Shown: piece after piece, positions 1 through 9,790 of the stretch
How positions within the stretch are numbered: position 1 is the first letter of the stretch
Layout of the letters: each line of letters begins with the position of its first letter
DNA from: Schizochytrium sp. TIO01
Taxonomy: Eukaryota; Sar; Bigyra; Thraustochytrida; Thraustochytriidae
Direction of reading: 5' to 3'
DNA: 64,000 nt
NCBI GenBank assembly: GCA_004764695.1
Contig: SMSO01000032.1
Coordinates: forward strand, 5,848,668-5,912,667
Position numbers and translations under genes: made by a program
The notes under the pieces: model-generated
Databases searched by the model: none
What the model was told of the DNA's origin: nothing
The model's input: only the letters and a program-made list of their open reading frames with translations

Positions 1-615
1 ATCTGTGCTGAGTCGAGCCTTGATGAGTCATCCATAGTGCCACCGTCTACTAGACAATACATGGTAAACAATGTTTTTGACAGTGAGATTATTAAATGCC
101 CAAATATTGACATCGTCCGGGATTCATTTAATAAGGCGTGGCTATTTCTTCCATTTTCATCATCCAGGTCGAATGCTGAAACACTTTCATTACAAACATC
201 ATTCAGTGAAAGGATTGGAGAGGGCAAAGCATCCAAGGCATATGTTCTTTCTGAAAACTGCATTTTCGTCGATGAATCAGGGTATATAGTCTCTCTTTTT
301 TCAACCTCCGGTCCCACTAAACTGTTTGAAGATGATTACATAGCAGATGTTAAAAGCATTGATATGGTGCACCAGTTCGGGTATATATTCACCACATACG
401 AAAAGACAGCTTCACCTACACTTCAGCCGACTCAGCTCCCTACAACTGCCCCTACAATTTCGTTTGGAAATTCGACTATAGGAACTGAGATTGAATCATT
501 GTACAACTTATACGCCATAGTCATAGGAAGTGGTTCTGTTAGTTTTGGTGAAATAATACTTTTATTGTTTAGTATTATTATCACATTTGTTGTTTTTTTT
601 GAAGAAAATATTTAA
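1..615 (+). CDS. C-terminal part of a PT-stalk membrane protein (5' cut by window edge)
   Basis: The frame is open from base 1, so the gene starts outside the window; the first in-frame ATG is at 61. The visible part is a globular region followed by a short Pro-Thr stalk (SPTLQPTQLPTTAPT) at about 405-455, then a hydrophobic segment close to the C-terminus (IILLLFSIIITFVVFF) and a tail of a few residues. This is the type I membrane layout seen in several other proteins here: ectodomain, PT stalk, membrane anchor. The function of the ectodomain is not recognised. It is probably a virion or infected-cell surface protein (inference from layout). Confidence 0.7.
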   Translation: MCAESSLDESSIVPPSTRQYMVNNVFDSEIIKCPNIDIVRDSFNKAWLFLPFSSSRSNAETLSLQTSFSERIGEGKASKAYVLSENCIFVDESGYIVSLFSTSGPTKLFEDDYIADVKSIDMVHQFGYIFTTYEKTASPTLQPTQLPTTAPTISFGNSTIGTEIESLYNLYAIVIGSGSVSFGEIILLLFSIIITFVVFFEENI

Positions 616-691
616 AATGTAGAGAATACTAAACACTTTTTTAAGACTTATTTTAACGACCTTTGAAAATAAAAATATAAAATAATTTCAA

Positions 692-2323
692 TTAGTTTGG
701 TGAAATATATTTTTGAACGTCGACCACATTTACAAAACGCTTTGTTACTGTCTTAGGACAGGTTTTATAGAAGTCGCATTTCCGTTTAAGTTTAGGAGTA
801 AAGTTCATCTCGACGTATCGACAAGACGATGTCGCTAGACATTTCTGAACACATTCGTCTAGGGTAAGAATGTCACGAGTTGACTGGCTTCTCATAGTGG
901 AACCAACCTTTGATTTTTTACCAGCACATGCTTCTCCACCACCCATGCTATCATAAGTTTGTGTGAGGTTTTGGAAGGGTCTCGATGATGTTCTATAGAA
1001 CGTCAAATTATACAGTTCGGTACCAATGTCGAGTAAAGTCTCGCCCCATACTTTGATAAATTTGTCTTGCATTGTAGTGTCTGTGAAAATGGGTTTAAAT
1101 CCTTCTACGATTGCATTATTGAAATTGCCAACGTACCAGTCTTGGGTAGGTCGATTGATAACTTCTTCATTATCAAAATACTGTCCTCTCGATTGAGCAA
1201 TTGTAATATTAGGCATACCAATTCTATTTGTAAATGATGATCCCAAGCAGAAACAATCTTCTTTCCTAGGTACGTATTGATGTGCACGTGATGGTGCTGC
1301 ACCAATTCCTCGTAAGCTAAGTATTTCTCCTATGGCATATTTCCCAAAGATACTTTCGTAAGGTGTTAGACCTCGCGCTTCGTAATCCCACATTTTTAGA
1401 AACTCTCCACCGCGCAGGCTCTTGGCGTTCTCGATATCAGAACGTTTAAGATTGGGATTATTAAATAGTTTCTTTAAAGATGTTTCCCACCCAACACCAA
1501 CATCGCATCGATTTCCAACGCTACCTTGAGAGTGAAAATTAAAAGTCCACCCGTAGCCAAACCTAGAAGCGATTAAATTTTTAGCTTCTCGTACAAATCC
1601 AAGAACATCATGATAACTTGCAATGACCTCGGGGCTTGGATTTAATAAGCCGGCCTTTCGAATCGTTCCGCGCGGTTTCAACCAGTGGGATGGACCAGGG
1701 TGGCGGTTGAGGTCGGCGTACATTTTGGGAATGCTTGTATACACAACATGTGGTCGAAACGAGTTATCTGACGCATTGGCCATGTAATCTCCAATACTCT
1801 CACACGCAAACCCGGACTCGTCTCCAAGTGGAAGTTTAGGTGCCGATCTTTTCGGAAGCCCGTTCAGAACTTTCTTAGAAATCTCTGCATTTGTTAGCGT
1901 ATCAAAATCTTCGTCGGGTATTCCCTGGAGATTCTTCAAAGCTTCTAAAGTTTTACAATTCCCTCCGCTACAGGCGCGACGGGATAAAGGCCAGTTTTTC
2001 ATAAAGGGACGCCACCCCAATGTTTCTGTGTGAATGCAGAATAGAAGAAAAGGAGCGTTACCAACTTTATACCACACAAGCGGGTTGCCTTCTTTAATAA
2101 CACGGCCTGGAATGATAGTTCCTGGTGTAGCATTCGCTGCAATAACCGTGGACGCTTCCCCGACATCATTTGCTGCTCGGCTATAGTTTAAGAAAACGCC
2201 GTTCGATTCAAAGCTTTCTGGAAGACCAGAGAATGGATCGTTGCCTGTAGTTGCTATGCCATCAGCGTTTGCCCATAGGATGCATGTAAATAATACCAGT
2301 GAATGGCTAAGAAAGTTCCACAT
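692..2323 (-). CDS. Secreted N-formylglutamate-amidohydrolase-like protein with C-terminal PAN/apple-like module
   Basis: Protein of 543 residues starting at ATG 2323, with an N-terminal signal peptide (LVLFTCILWANA). The middle resembles the N-formylglutamate amidohydrolase (FGase) fold: a segment ending YADLNRHPG (near residue 210) matches the family D-x-N-R motif, and FNFHSQGS (near 265) sits where the metal-binding D-x-H-G strand lies, though here it is H-S-Q-G. A later stretch around NRIGMPNITIAQSRG fits the family's closing strand. The C-terminal 80 residues are Cys-rich (LDECVQKC, SSCRYVEMN, CDFYKTC), like a PAN/apple binding module. If active it would be a secreted metal-dependent amidase, perhaps on host wall or matrix; this is inferred from fold resemblance only. 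The flanking genes are also secreted proteins. Confidence 0.55.
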   Translation of the reverse strand: MWNFLSHSLVLFTCILWANADGIATTGNDPFSGLPESFESNGVFLNYSRAANDVGEASTVIAANATPGTIIPGRVIKEGNPLVWYKVGNAPFLLFCIHTETLGWRPFMKNWPLSRRACSGGNCKTLEALKNLQGIPDEDFDTLTNAEISKKVLNGLPKRSAPKLPLGDESGFACESIGDYMANASDNSFRPHVVYTSIPKMYADLNRHPGPSHWLKPRGTIRKAGLLNPSPEVIASYHDVLGFVREAKNLIASRFGYGWTFNFHSQGSVGNRCDVGVGWETSLKKLFNNPNLKRSDIENAKSLRGGEFLKMWDYEARGLTPYESIFGKYAIGEILSLRGIGAAPSRAHQYVPRKEDCFCLGSSFTNRIGMPNITIAQSRGQYFDNEEVINRPTQDWYVGNFNNAIVEGFKPIFTDTTMQDKFIKVWGETLLDIGTELYNLTFYRTSSRPFQNLTQTYDSMGGGEACAGKKSKVGSTMRSQSTRDILTLDECVQKCLATSSCRYVEMNFTPKLKRKCDFYKTCPKTVTKRFVNVVDVQKYISPN

Positions 2324-2428
2324 TCTGTTCTGTTGTTCTAGAAGCTTTTCGAAAGTGTCATATATTGAGTATGTTCCATAAATGTATATCTAATTTACCA
2401 AAGAGATAGAAGGAAGTTGCCTGTGATC

Positions 2429-3487
2429 ATGCGTGTAAGTTATCACCAGGCTTGTTTGATCGGAGGAACGTTGCTACTATGTTCCCTTTTTGGTATAACT
2501 CGTGCCACATTATATACAATGCCTTCTTCTTGTGTTTCATCTGGTTCTACTGCAAGAATCAATGGTAATACTGTAGATATAATGACTTGTTTGCTGGACG
2601 ACTCTTACCCTTCAACATGTGCTGTTGAAATGCCAGATTACGATGCATATTCAAGCTCAATCCAGAAGCAAATCAATAAAGGTAGATGTACAACGGAAGT
2701 AGATGTAAATTTCCCGAGTGGGTATGATGATGTATATCAAGGATGTTGGGCACTATGTCTTACAAATACAGCAATTGAATGTCAATCTGTTTTGGTTATC
2801 ACAGATGGGTCTAATGAAGGAAAATGTAGGTTAATGACATGTACGGATCCTACGGATTCTAGCTCAGGGGATCCTTTGAGTATTGCCTCTAGTCAAACTT
2901 ACGCTGATTTTAGAACGTTTTGGATCGCTGATAGAACACAATGTTTGTATGATATGGAGCATACCAGTGCGCCCACGATGCCCCCTTCCACCGCCCCTAC
3001 CTACGAACCGGGAACTGAGACTGGAATCCTGGCGTCCTCATTTGGTAACGCCATGTCAGGTGCGTCCCTAGGAACGGCTTATGTATTGATGCGTTTAGAG
3101 GATAGATCATTGGATGATTGTGCCACAACCTGTGCTGCAATGAGCACATGTAAGGCTATCAGCTTCGACGCCTCCTCTACGGGCGTTTGTTACATTCACA
3201 GTGGGTTTGCAGAAAGTTTATTGCAGAGTGACAGCTCCTATGTAACATATGAATATACCGGAGGGAGTAGTACCATCACGACTTCGGCACCAACATCAGA
3301 TTCGACCGATGTTACCAATAGCAGTAGTAGTATAAACTCTTCAACTACGATCATTATCATTGTGATCGTTGTGATTGCTTTAATCGCCATAGGACTTGGT
3401 GTATACTTGATTGCAAGTAGCCATAGTTGCTCATGCTTGAACGGTGTTGGTTCAAACGAAGCTGATGTTAAGGTAAGATTAGTATAA
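2429..3487 (+). CDS. Type I membrane protein with virus-family Cys module and PAN/apple-like module
   Basis: I place the start at ATG 2429; an upstream in-frame TTG at 2417 is less likely. The protein has 352 residues. A signal peptide (LIGGTLLLCSLFGITRA) is followed by a Cys module running from YTMPSSC to FWIADRTQCLYD. Its pattern (S-S-C start, CWALC, C-x-S-V, GKCRLMTC, FW-DR-QC end) is a shorter version of the module repeated four times in the 1752-residue protein at 16677-21935. A PT linker (TSAPTMPPSTAPT) and a PAN-like module (LDDCATTCAAMSTCKAI) follow. A Ser/Thr-rich stalk and a membrane segment (IIIIVIVVIALIAIGLGVYLIA) lie near the C-terminus. It is likely a surface-binding protein. 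It runs in the same direction as the sulfatase 47 bp downstream. Confidence 0.7.
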   Translation: MRVSYHQACLIGGTLLLCSLFGITRATLYTMPSSCVSSGSTARINGNTVDIMTCLLDDSYPSTCAVEMPDYDAYSSSIQKQINKGRCTTEVDVNFPSGYDDVYQGCWALCLTNTAIECQSVLVITDGSNEGKCRLMTCTDPTDSSSGDPLSIASSQTYADFRTFWIADRTQCLYDMEHTSAPTMPPSTAPTYEPGTETGILASSFGNAMSGASLGTAYVLMRLEDRSLDDCATTCAAMSTCKAISFDASSTGVCYIHSGFAESLLQSDSSYVTYEYTGGSSTITTSAPTSDSTDVTNSSSSINSSTTIIIIVIVVIALIAIGLGVYLIASSHSCSCLNGVGSNEADVKVRLV

Positions 3488-3534
3488 TCGCAAGAACGTA
3501 TATTGATTCAATATTGCACTAATTACAAGAAAAG

Positions 3535-5301
3535 ATGAGTGAGGAGAGTGAGTCATTCTTTGATAACCCCCAAATCCAACCTTCTGGAAAACGCAAGCGG
3601 ATTATCCTAGTTATCATTACTCTAGTTGTTGTACTAGCAGTTACACTAAGTGTTGTTGTAGTTCAAACGTCTCGTTCTGACTCTGAACAAAACTCCGGTA
3701 GTGGTGGTAGTCCTATTTCGTCACCAACACCTTGGCCTACTTCACTAGTCACTGGATATCCAACAGCGGCACCTACAGTTCAACCCACATCACCATGCCA
3801 ATATGGGCTAAAGCCAAATGTTGTCATTATATTGGCTGATGACCAGGGCTTCGGTGATCGCCAAAGATATAACAGTGATATTCTTGATATGCCCAATATC
3901 GAGAAACTTGCTGCAGGTGGCGTCGATTTCAATGATGGACATTCTGAATCAGGTGTCTGTTCGCCAAGTCGATATTCGATTCTTACTGGCGAATACTACT
4001 TTCGTGCACATTCCAGTGGTAGTGCTCTTGGCGCAGCAGCGACTCCTCTTATTACAGAGACAACCTACACAATCCCGCGAATGCTAAAGGATGCAGGGTA
4101 TAAATCTTACATGAGTGGAAAGTGGCACATTGGTATGGATATGCCTAGCGACCTTGCCACTGGAGAGATTTATGGTGGACCCATTGAAGCTGGTTTTGAT
4201 CGATATTTTGGCCTCCCTGCTTCCCTCAACTACGGCTATTTATCTTACATTCACAACAATACTTTTTCAAAGGTACCTACACATCGAACTGATAAATCGT
4301 CAAGCGGATCTACTGCTATTACAAGCTGTCCCTCCGGAAATAGCGACTGTCAGACCTACGGATTCATGACTTGTTCAGAAAGTGATTGTTCAGCTCTAGG
4401 CTGGTATGGTGGGTCTGGTAAATCGGGATGGTCTATCACTATTGCGCCAGATCTTGACATTCACTGGGTGATGCGCAACTACACTCATGCTGGATTGGGA
4501 TTTATTGATGATCATATTGGTAACTATGGTACAGAAACACCTTTCTATCTTCATCTAACCCTTAACTCACCACATTTACCTCACGTCCCACACCCTGACT
4601 TTGCAAACAAAAACAAAGCACTCTATGGTGCTTACGCTGACTTCCTCGAGGAAACTGACTATCGTGTAGGTGAAGTTGTCGATAAGCTAGAGGAGCATGG
4701 TATTTTAAATAATACACTACTGATTTACACGAGTGATAATGGTCCGGAAGGAGCCAGCAAATTCCAAAAGACGGGCCTTGACTCCACAAACGGGTTTCTT
4801 GGACAGAAAAGAACAATCAAGGAGGGAGGAAATCGTGTCCCTTTTATTGCACATTGGCCCGATGGAATTCCTGCCGGGAAACAGTTCGACCATTATGTGA
4901 GTCAAACTGATCTAATCGCCACTCTTGCTGAGATTACAGGTGTATCGATCCCTTCTGGCAGTGCACCCGATAGTTTCAGTTTTTGGAAAGCGATGTGCGA
5001 CCCGGAGGGGACCGGACCCATGGACATCCGTGAGAAACAACCCATGATTAATGAGGTTCCAATTGGTAATAATGGTGGTAAGATCCCCCAAAGTATTCGA
5101 TGTGGTCATTTCAAAGTGTATAATGATCATGGATCATGGAAATTATTCAACATGACAGCCGATCCATTAGAGTCTACAACTCTCCATAAAAAGGAAACTA
5201 AAATATTTTCAGAGCTTCAGACATTATTGTATCATATTGTGCAAACGAGTCCCAAGCAACATGATTCCACAACTGCTGTCTGTGATAAATTTCTAATTTA
5301 A
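3535..5301 (+). CDS. Membrane-anchored arylsulfatase-type sulfatase (copy 1)
   Basis: Protein of 588 residues from ATG 3535. It has a basic N-terminal tail, a signal-anchor (IILVIITLVVVLAVTLSVVVV), a PT linker and then a catalytic domain in the lumen or outside (type II). Alkaline-phosphatase-superfamily metal ligands are visible at IILADDQGFGD (Asp102, Asp103). The sulfatase signature is CSPSRYSILTG, with Cys142 the residue that is oxidised to formylglycine in this family. TSDNGPEG and the GKWHIG Lys/His motif complete the active site. All key residues seem present, so activity is likely. It hydrolyses sulfate esters; the substrate is not readable but a sulfated polysaccharide is a fair guess. 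A close paralogue follows at 5349. Activity would need the host formylglycine-generating enzyme, which I do not see here. Confidence 0.9.
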   Translation: MSEESESFFDNPQIQPSGKRKRIILVIITLVVVLAVTLSVVVVQTSRSDSEQNSGSGGSPISSPTPWPTSLVTGYPTAAPTVQPTSPCQYGLKPNVVIILADDQGFGDRQRYNSDILDMPNIEKLAAGGVDFNDGHSESGVCSPSRYSILTGEYYFRAHSSGSALGAAATPLITETTYTIPRMLKDAGYKSYMSGKWHIGMDMPSDLATGEIYGGPIEAGFDRYFGLPASLNYGYLSYIHNNTFSKVPTHRTDKSSSGSTAITSCPSGNSDCQTYGFMTCSESDCSALGWYGGSGKSGWSITIAPDLDIHWVMRNYTHAGLGFIDDHIGNYGTETPFYLHLTLNSPHLPHVPHPDFANKNKALYGAYADFLEETDYRVGEVVDKLEEHGILNNTLLIYTSDNGPEGASKFQKTGLDSTNGFLGQKRTIKEGGNRVPFIAHWPDGIPAGKQFDHYVSQTDLIATLAEITGVSIPSGSAPDSFSFWKAMCDPEGTGPMDIREKQPMINEVPIGNNGGKIPQSIRCGHFKVYNDHGSWKLFNMTADPLESTTLHKKETKIFSELQTLLYHIVQTSPKQHDSTTAVCDKFLI

Positions 5302-5348
5302 TTCATAAATATTATACTATATGTTGAAGTATACTCGATGATAGTAAA

Positions 5349-7130
5349 ATGTATCACCTTTCCCCAACGGAACGTCACCACCATCCAGCGCCTGCTCTTG
5401 GAACCAGGGTGTCAGGTCTACTGCGAAAGCATAAGGTTGTCCTAGGTGTCTTGGTGTTCGTTGTTCTTGTTGTAGTATTGACCACGAGTATTGTTGTAGG
5501 TACAAATGGTAATGATAATTCTGGTTCAGCTAGCAGTGGCACTAAAACGCCATCCCCAACTGGCGTTCCTACAATTTATCACCCACCCACAACAGCACCA
5601 ACGGTGAAACCTACCACGCTTTGTAGCGCTGGGCTAAAACCTAACATCATAACAATCTTAAGTGATGATCAAGGATATGGTGATCGACAGCGTTACAATG
5701 GGCACATTTTGGACATGCCAAATCTTGAAAGGTTGTCTAGTAATGGTATGGAGTTCATGGATGGTCACTCCATGTCAGGAGTCTGTTCCCCTAGCCGGTA
5801 TGCATTACTCACAGGACAATATGCATTTCGTAAGTGGAGGGGTGGTGGTGCATTGGGTGCGGCTGCCTCACCCAAAATCACCGAGACTACGTACACTATA
5901 CCACGATTGTTAAAAAATGCTGGATACAAGTCCTACATGAGTGGTAAATGGCATATTGGTATGGATATGCCATCTGACCTTGAGACAGGAGAGATTTACG
6001 GTGGACCCATAGATGCTGGTTTTGATCGTTTTTTTGGTATTCCGGCTTCACTAGACTACGGCTGGCTTTCATACATTCATAATAAAACTTTTTCTGTACC
6101 CCCTACTTACAGAACAGATAGATCAACGAGTAGTGCGTATCGGATTCAAAGTTGTCCCACCACAGTTGATGGATGCTCCACCTGGGGTATGAAATATTGT
6201 AGTAATGCTAAAATGCGGCAGACCTATACATGTTCTTCACTGGGGTGGTACTGGAAGGAAGGGATTAGTGGTGGAGAGAGAATCGCTCCTGACTTCGATC
6301 TTCATTGGATTCTTAGAAATATTACACATGCAGGTCTTGGGTTTATTGATGATCACATCGGAAATTATGGAAAGGATACTCCGTTTTACCTACATATGAC
6401 ACTCAACTCACCACACCTACCTCATGTTCCACACCCAGATTTTGCAGGAAAAAATAAAGCATCATATGGTGCTTACGCAGATTTTCTCGAAGAAACAGAC
6501 TATAGAGTAGGCGAAGTCTTAGATAAGCTTGAGGAACATGGAATTCTTAATAACACATTACTAATCTACACCAGCGACAATGGACCTGAGGGTAAAAGTA
6601 AATTTGTAAATACAGGTCTTGATTCCACGGCGAATTATAAAGGAGACAAACGTTCATTGTACGAAGGAGGGAACCGAGTCCCCTTTCTAGTGCACTGGCC
6701 AGATGTCATTGCGCCTGGTACAGAATCAAGTTTCTATGTAAGCCAAGTTGATCTACTTGCAACCTTTGCTGACATGCTCGGCCTAGAAAAGCCATCCGAC
6801 GAAGCGAAGGATAGCTTTAGTTTTTGGAAGGGAATTTGTGATGCGGATGGTGCTACTTTTGACGATATAAGAGATAAACAACCTATGATCAACGAAAAAC
6901 CTAATAAGGGTATACTACCGTATAGTATCCGTTGCGGTCATTTCAAGTTGTACGAATACTCTAGTTGGTTTCTCTATAATATCACAGCGGATCCTTACGA
7001 GACAACAAATCTAGTCAAAACAGAGAGTAAAATTTTTGAAGATCTAAAGACTCTACTATATTATATTACAACAAAGAGTCCCGAAGAACACGATTCGTCA
7101 ACTGCAATTTGTGACCAATACTTATACTAA
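5349..7130 (+). CDS. Membrane-anchored arylsulfatase-type sulfatase (copy 2)
   Basis: Protein of 593 residues and tandem paralogue of the sulfatase ending at 5301. It has the same plan: basic tail, signal-anchor (VVLGVLVFVVLVVVLTTSIVV), PT linker, catalytic domain. Metal site ILSDDQGYGD, signature CSPSRYALLTG with Cys146 as the formylglycine site, GKWHIGMDMPSDLETGEIYG and TSDNGPEG are conserved. The two copies agree closely in the active-site regions and around the DFLEETDYRVGEV stretch. They differ most in the N-terminal stalk and in a Cys-containing insert at about residues 255-310, which may change substrate choice. The stop at 7130 is 9 bp from the convergent small gene at 7139. Confidence 0.9.
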   Translation: MYHLSPTERHHHPAPALGTRVSGLLRKHKVVLGVLVFVVLVVVLTTSIVVGTNGNDNSGSASSGTKTPSPTGVPTIYHPPTTAPTVKPTTLCSAGLKPNIITILSDDQGYGDRQRYNGHILDMPNLERLSSNGMEFMDGHSMSGVCSPSRYALLTGQYAFRKWRGGGALGAAASPKITETTYTIPRLLKNAGYKSYMSGKWHIGMDMPSDLETGEIYGGPIDAGFDRFFGIPASLDYGWLSYIHNKTFSVPPTYRTDRSTSSAYRIQSCPTTVDGCSTWGMKYCSNAKMRQTYTCSSLGWYWKEGISGGERIAPDFDLHWILRNITHAGLGFIDDHIGNYGKDTPFYLHMTLNSPHLPHVPHPDFAGKNKASYGAYADFLEETDYRVGEVLDKLEEHGILNNTLLIYTSDNGPEGKSKFVNTGLDSTANYKGDKRSLYEGGNRVPFLVHWPDVIAPGTESSFYVSQVDLLATFADMLGLEKPSDEAKDSFSFWKGICDADGATFDDIRDKQPMINEKPNKGILPYSIRCGHFKLYEYSSWFLYNITADPYETTNLVKTESKIFEDLKTLLYYITTKSPEEHDSSTAICDQYLY

Positions 7131-7138
7131 TTTATAAT

Positions 7139-7405
7139 TTATTCTTCATAATTAATATCATCATTATCGATACACTGTTCAAACGAGTCGTCTTCACTTG
7201 AATAATCTAATTCGTCATAATAATGAAAAGGGTCTTTTTGCAGTAGAGATGATACCATGGAACGGTATTCATCAGCATCTCTGGTCGGAGCATTACATTC
7301 CCCTACACTGATGAGTAAGTGCATCGATGACTCGATCGATTGCCAACAGCACTCGTCAAACTCGAAGCGCTTGAAAGTCGTCCATAGGTGATCAAGTTCA
7401 CTCAT
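7139..7405 (-). CDS. Small acidic protein of unknown function
   Basis: Protein of 88 residues starting at ATG 7405, with an acidic C-terminal tail (YSSEDDSFEQCIDNDD). No known domain is recognised. It lies tail-to-tail with the second sulfatase and diverges from the sulfotransferase gene at 7493, filling what would otherwise be an unusually large gap. That spacing is the main reason to accept it. Confidence 0.5.
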   Translation of the reverse strand: MSELDHLWTTFKRFEFDECCWQSIESSMHLLISVGECNAPTRDADEYRSMVSSLLQKDPFHYYDELDYSSEDDSFEQCIDNDDINYEE

Positions 7406-7435
7406 TGTGTAATGTAGTTTGCAGAAAAAAATGTT

Positions 7436-7453
7436 TTAGCAAAACCCTAATAG
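7436..7453 (+). promoter_or_regulatory. Candidate promoter motif upstream of the sulfotransferase gene
   Basis: TTAGCAAAACCCTAATAG matches the recurring AGCAAACCCCTAAC motif with one extra A. It lies about 40 bp before ATG 7493, on the coding strand. Confidence 0.45.
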
Positions 7454-7492
7454 GTTTACCACTCTGCAGATCATATATTGATTAGTGTGAAG

Positions 7493-8770
7493 ATGCGAGG
7501 GCCTTCCATGTTTTTCTATGCTGTGGGTATTTACTTACTATTTACCTTTTTTTTCTTTTGGAAGTTGTTTTATCAAACAAATTATTGTGAACAGAGTATT
7601 CAATCTAAACCATCGGTTCACGGGACCCCACCATTTTTACACAACAAGATACTGATACGCAATAGAACAATAAGACCCCTCGATGAAAACCGTGAAAAAA
7701 TATTTTTTATTAGAATACAAAAGACCGGATCTAAGAGCCTAGAGTATTCCTTAAGACGGAATATTCACTTTCTTTCCGGTGTGTGTGGATCAAAGTTTAA
7801 TAACAAACATAAATGGTTAGGTGCACATACTGCCACGTGTGTTGAACATGGCTTGGAAGTGGTCCGTAGTGATGTTAAATGTTTGACTGCCCATCATTGT
7901 GACTTCGTTAGTGCTAAAAAGGCATCTATGGAAAGTGGTACGAAAACGAGGTACGTGGCGTTGATTCGTCATCCTGTTGCGCGAACACTGAGTGAAGCAC
8001 GTGTTGGTTGTGGATCAGTTTATCACAAGAATGCTCGAAAGAGGAAAGTGACCAACCGTGGTACTAATAATAGTCCACGTGCGTGGGATTATGCATATGA
8101 TAGACTCTCGGTGGACCATCCTGTTCTCGATTGTGGAGACGATGATTTCATGGTTCATTTTATTACAAGACCAGAGCATTCTAAAGGGATGGTCATGAGA
8201 CAAACAAAAATGTTGACAGGATGGAACGTGCCCAGTAACATGAATCAGTCCATCGAGAATTATACGTTCCATGCAATGAAGTCGCTAGACAATGAGGAGC
8301 GAAACCATGCTGCGAATATTGCTATTAGAGTCATAGATTCTGAGTTGGACATAGTCATGGTCACCGAGCTATACCAGCTCTCCATAGCAGTTCTCCATCG
8401 CCAATTGGGATACGGCATTCCATCATACTACGAAGAAGTACGTGAAAGAAATGAAGAGGGGAGTATTCGATTTGGAAAGAAATCTAAGTCATGGAAAGTT
8501 GCAGAGTATATGAATCGAGAAGAACTTTTGGTGTATAAAGCTGCTATAATACGACTCGTAAGTGACGCTATTCAGTTGAAGCTGACCCCCTCTCAAGAGG
8601 AGGTAAAATACATATTATCACAAGTTCCTTCTCGGCTCGTGCCAGATGAGTGGACGAGACGGCGTGCGCCCAGTTACCGCTACATGTGTAGGATGCACCC
8701 TAAACGTACCTATAACAGACTAGGGTATTATGTTGACCGCATTTGCACTTTACATACACCGGTTGTGTAA
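7493..8770 (+). CDS. Type II membrane sulfotransferase, carbohydrate-type
   Basis: The start is placed at ATG 7493 (an upstream TTG at 7478 is in frame), giving 425 residues. There is a short cytosolic tail, a signal-anchor (MFFYAVGIYLLFTFFFFWKLF) and a luminal domain, as in Golgi sulfotransferases. The 5'-phosphosulfate loop is FIRIQKTGSKSL, with Lys77 in the position that binds PAPS. The 3'-phosphate motif is YVALIRHPVARTLSEA (Arg159 and the following Ser). The K-T-G-S form of the loop resembles heparan-sulfate 2-O/6-O-type enzymes. It would transfer sulfate from PAPS to a glycan. Together with the two sulfatases immediately upstream it implies that this virus both adds and removes sulfate groups on surface glycans. 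Confidence 0.8.
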   Translation: MRGPSMFFYAVGIYLLFTFFFFWKLFYQTNYCEQSIQSKPSVHGTPPFLHNKILIRNRTIRPLDENREKIFFIRIQKTGSKSLEYSLRRNIHFLSGVCGSKFNNKHKWLGAHTATCVEHGLEVVRSDVKCLTAHHCDFVSAKKASMESGTKTRYVALIRHPVARTLSEARVGCGSVYHKNARKRKVTNRGTNNSPRAWDYAYDRLSVDHPVLDCGDDDFMVHFITRPEHSKGMVMRQTKMLTGWNVPSNMNQSIENYTFHAMKSLDNEERNHAANIAIRVIDSELDIVMVTELYQLSIAVLHRQLGYGIPSYYEEVRERNEEGSIRFGKKSKSWKVAEYMNREELLVYKAAIIRLVSDAIQLKLTPSQEEVKYILSQVPSRLVPDEWTRRRAPSYRYMCRMHPKRTYNRLGYYVDRICTLHTPVV

Positions 8771-8842
8771 TAATAAATATGCTTCCCCTTCACAAGTTCC
8801 TCCAGTACTATTTTTTTCTAATAATTTAATTAAAAAAATGAT

Positions 8843-9673
8843 TTATTGATTAAGCTTCTTACGGCGACCATTCCGGGCTCGTTGCCAGTGAACCGTTTGA
8901 CCTTTGCTTATAACAGATATGGTGTCGGGTCCAATCAATGTAAAGTTTTCCTTGTGGGCTTTCGAATCCTTAAAGCATTCGAAGCAAAATTTAAGAGGCA
9001 CTGTAAAAGTCTTAGTGATGGGGTTCATATGAAGTTGACAAGCAGAACAAATTTGACACGTTTTACCGATTTTGCCATGACTGCAGCACGCTTTTTCTTT
9101 GCCCGATGGTGTGCACCTGTAGTACTCTGATTTAGGTCTACCAGCGACACTCTCATCACTTCGTGACCGCTTGAATATACTTGTCCCGTTGAGACATGCA
9201 ATCTCTTCATCATCACCTCTCTTGCGTTTTTCGCGACCTTGGATGATTGAGTTCTCTTGCTGACGAGCTTTACGCTCAGTAACAAGCTCGTTGTAAAGTT
9301 TACGTGCCTCCTGTGTGTTGAAAGTACTGGAGTATATATGCTTCCAAAGTCGCTGTGGAGTGGTTTTTGATTCCTTTATGAAGTCCACCATTTTCGTGTT
9401 CGGATCTTCGATCGTCTTGTGTAGAAACACCCAAGCTATTCTCCACGAGTCATCCTCATTCAGAAGACCTGTTTCGAGCTCTTTCATGTAATCAGCACTG
9501 TCTGGTCTGAACATGCGCCAATGTTTGATCCACCAGTAGACAAAATGGGCGATTGTGAAACCATTATCTATACAAAACTTGATTGATTCATCGGGACTTA
9601 AAACTTTATCAGGGTAGGGAGGTAGCTGCGCATAAGCTTCCCTTATCGTATTGATATCGGGTACAGATGTCAT
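8843..9673 (-). CDS. Protein of unknown function with C-terminal Cys-rich, probably zinc-binding region
   Basis: Protein of 276 residues from ATG 9673. The N-terminal half is helical without a known domain. A basic, nuclear-localisation-like stretch (GREKRKRGDDEE, then FKRSRSDES) follows. The C-terminal third has closely spaced Cys/His (CCSHGKIGKTCQICSACQLH, then KFCFECFKDSKAH), consistent with one or two zinc sites. This plan would suit a nuclear DNA- or RNA-binding regulator (inference). A CAGCAAACCCC motif lies about 50 bp upstream on the same strand, grouping it with the replication-type genes rather than the surface genes around it. Confidence 0.65.
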   Translation of the reverse strand: MTSVPDINTIREAYAQLPPYPDKVLSPDESIKFCIDNGFTIAHFVYWWIKHWRMFRPDSADYMKELETGLLNEDDSWRIAWVFLHKTIEDPNTKMVDFIKESKTTPQRLWKHIYSSTFNTQEARKLYNELVTERKARQQENSIIQGREKRKRGDDEEIACLNGTSIFKRSRSDESVAGRPKSEYYRCTPSGKEKACCSHGKIGKTCQICSACQLHMNPITKTFTVPLKFCFECFKDSKAHKENFTLIGPDTISVISKGQTVHWQRARNGRRKKLNQ

Positions 9674-9720
9674 GGTTTATGATTGTGTAGTAGTCGTGTT
9701 TTGCTGTGTGATTTATATGT

Positions 9721-9734
9721 TTGGGGTTTGCTGG
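9721..9734 (-). promoter_or_regulatory. Candidate promoter motif upstream of the Cys-rich protein gene
   Basis: On the minus strand the bases read CCAGCAAACCCCAA, matching the recurring motif. It lies about 50 bp before ATG 9673. Confidence 0.5.
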
Positions 9735-9790
9735 TATGTGATTTGATTTTTTATATGACTAATTAAAAGTAAATATTGTGATAAATAAAT

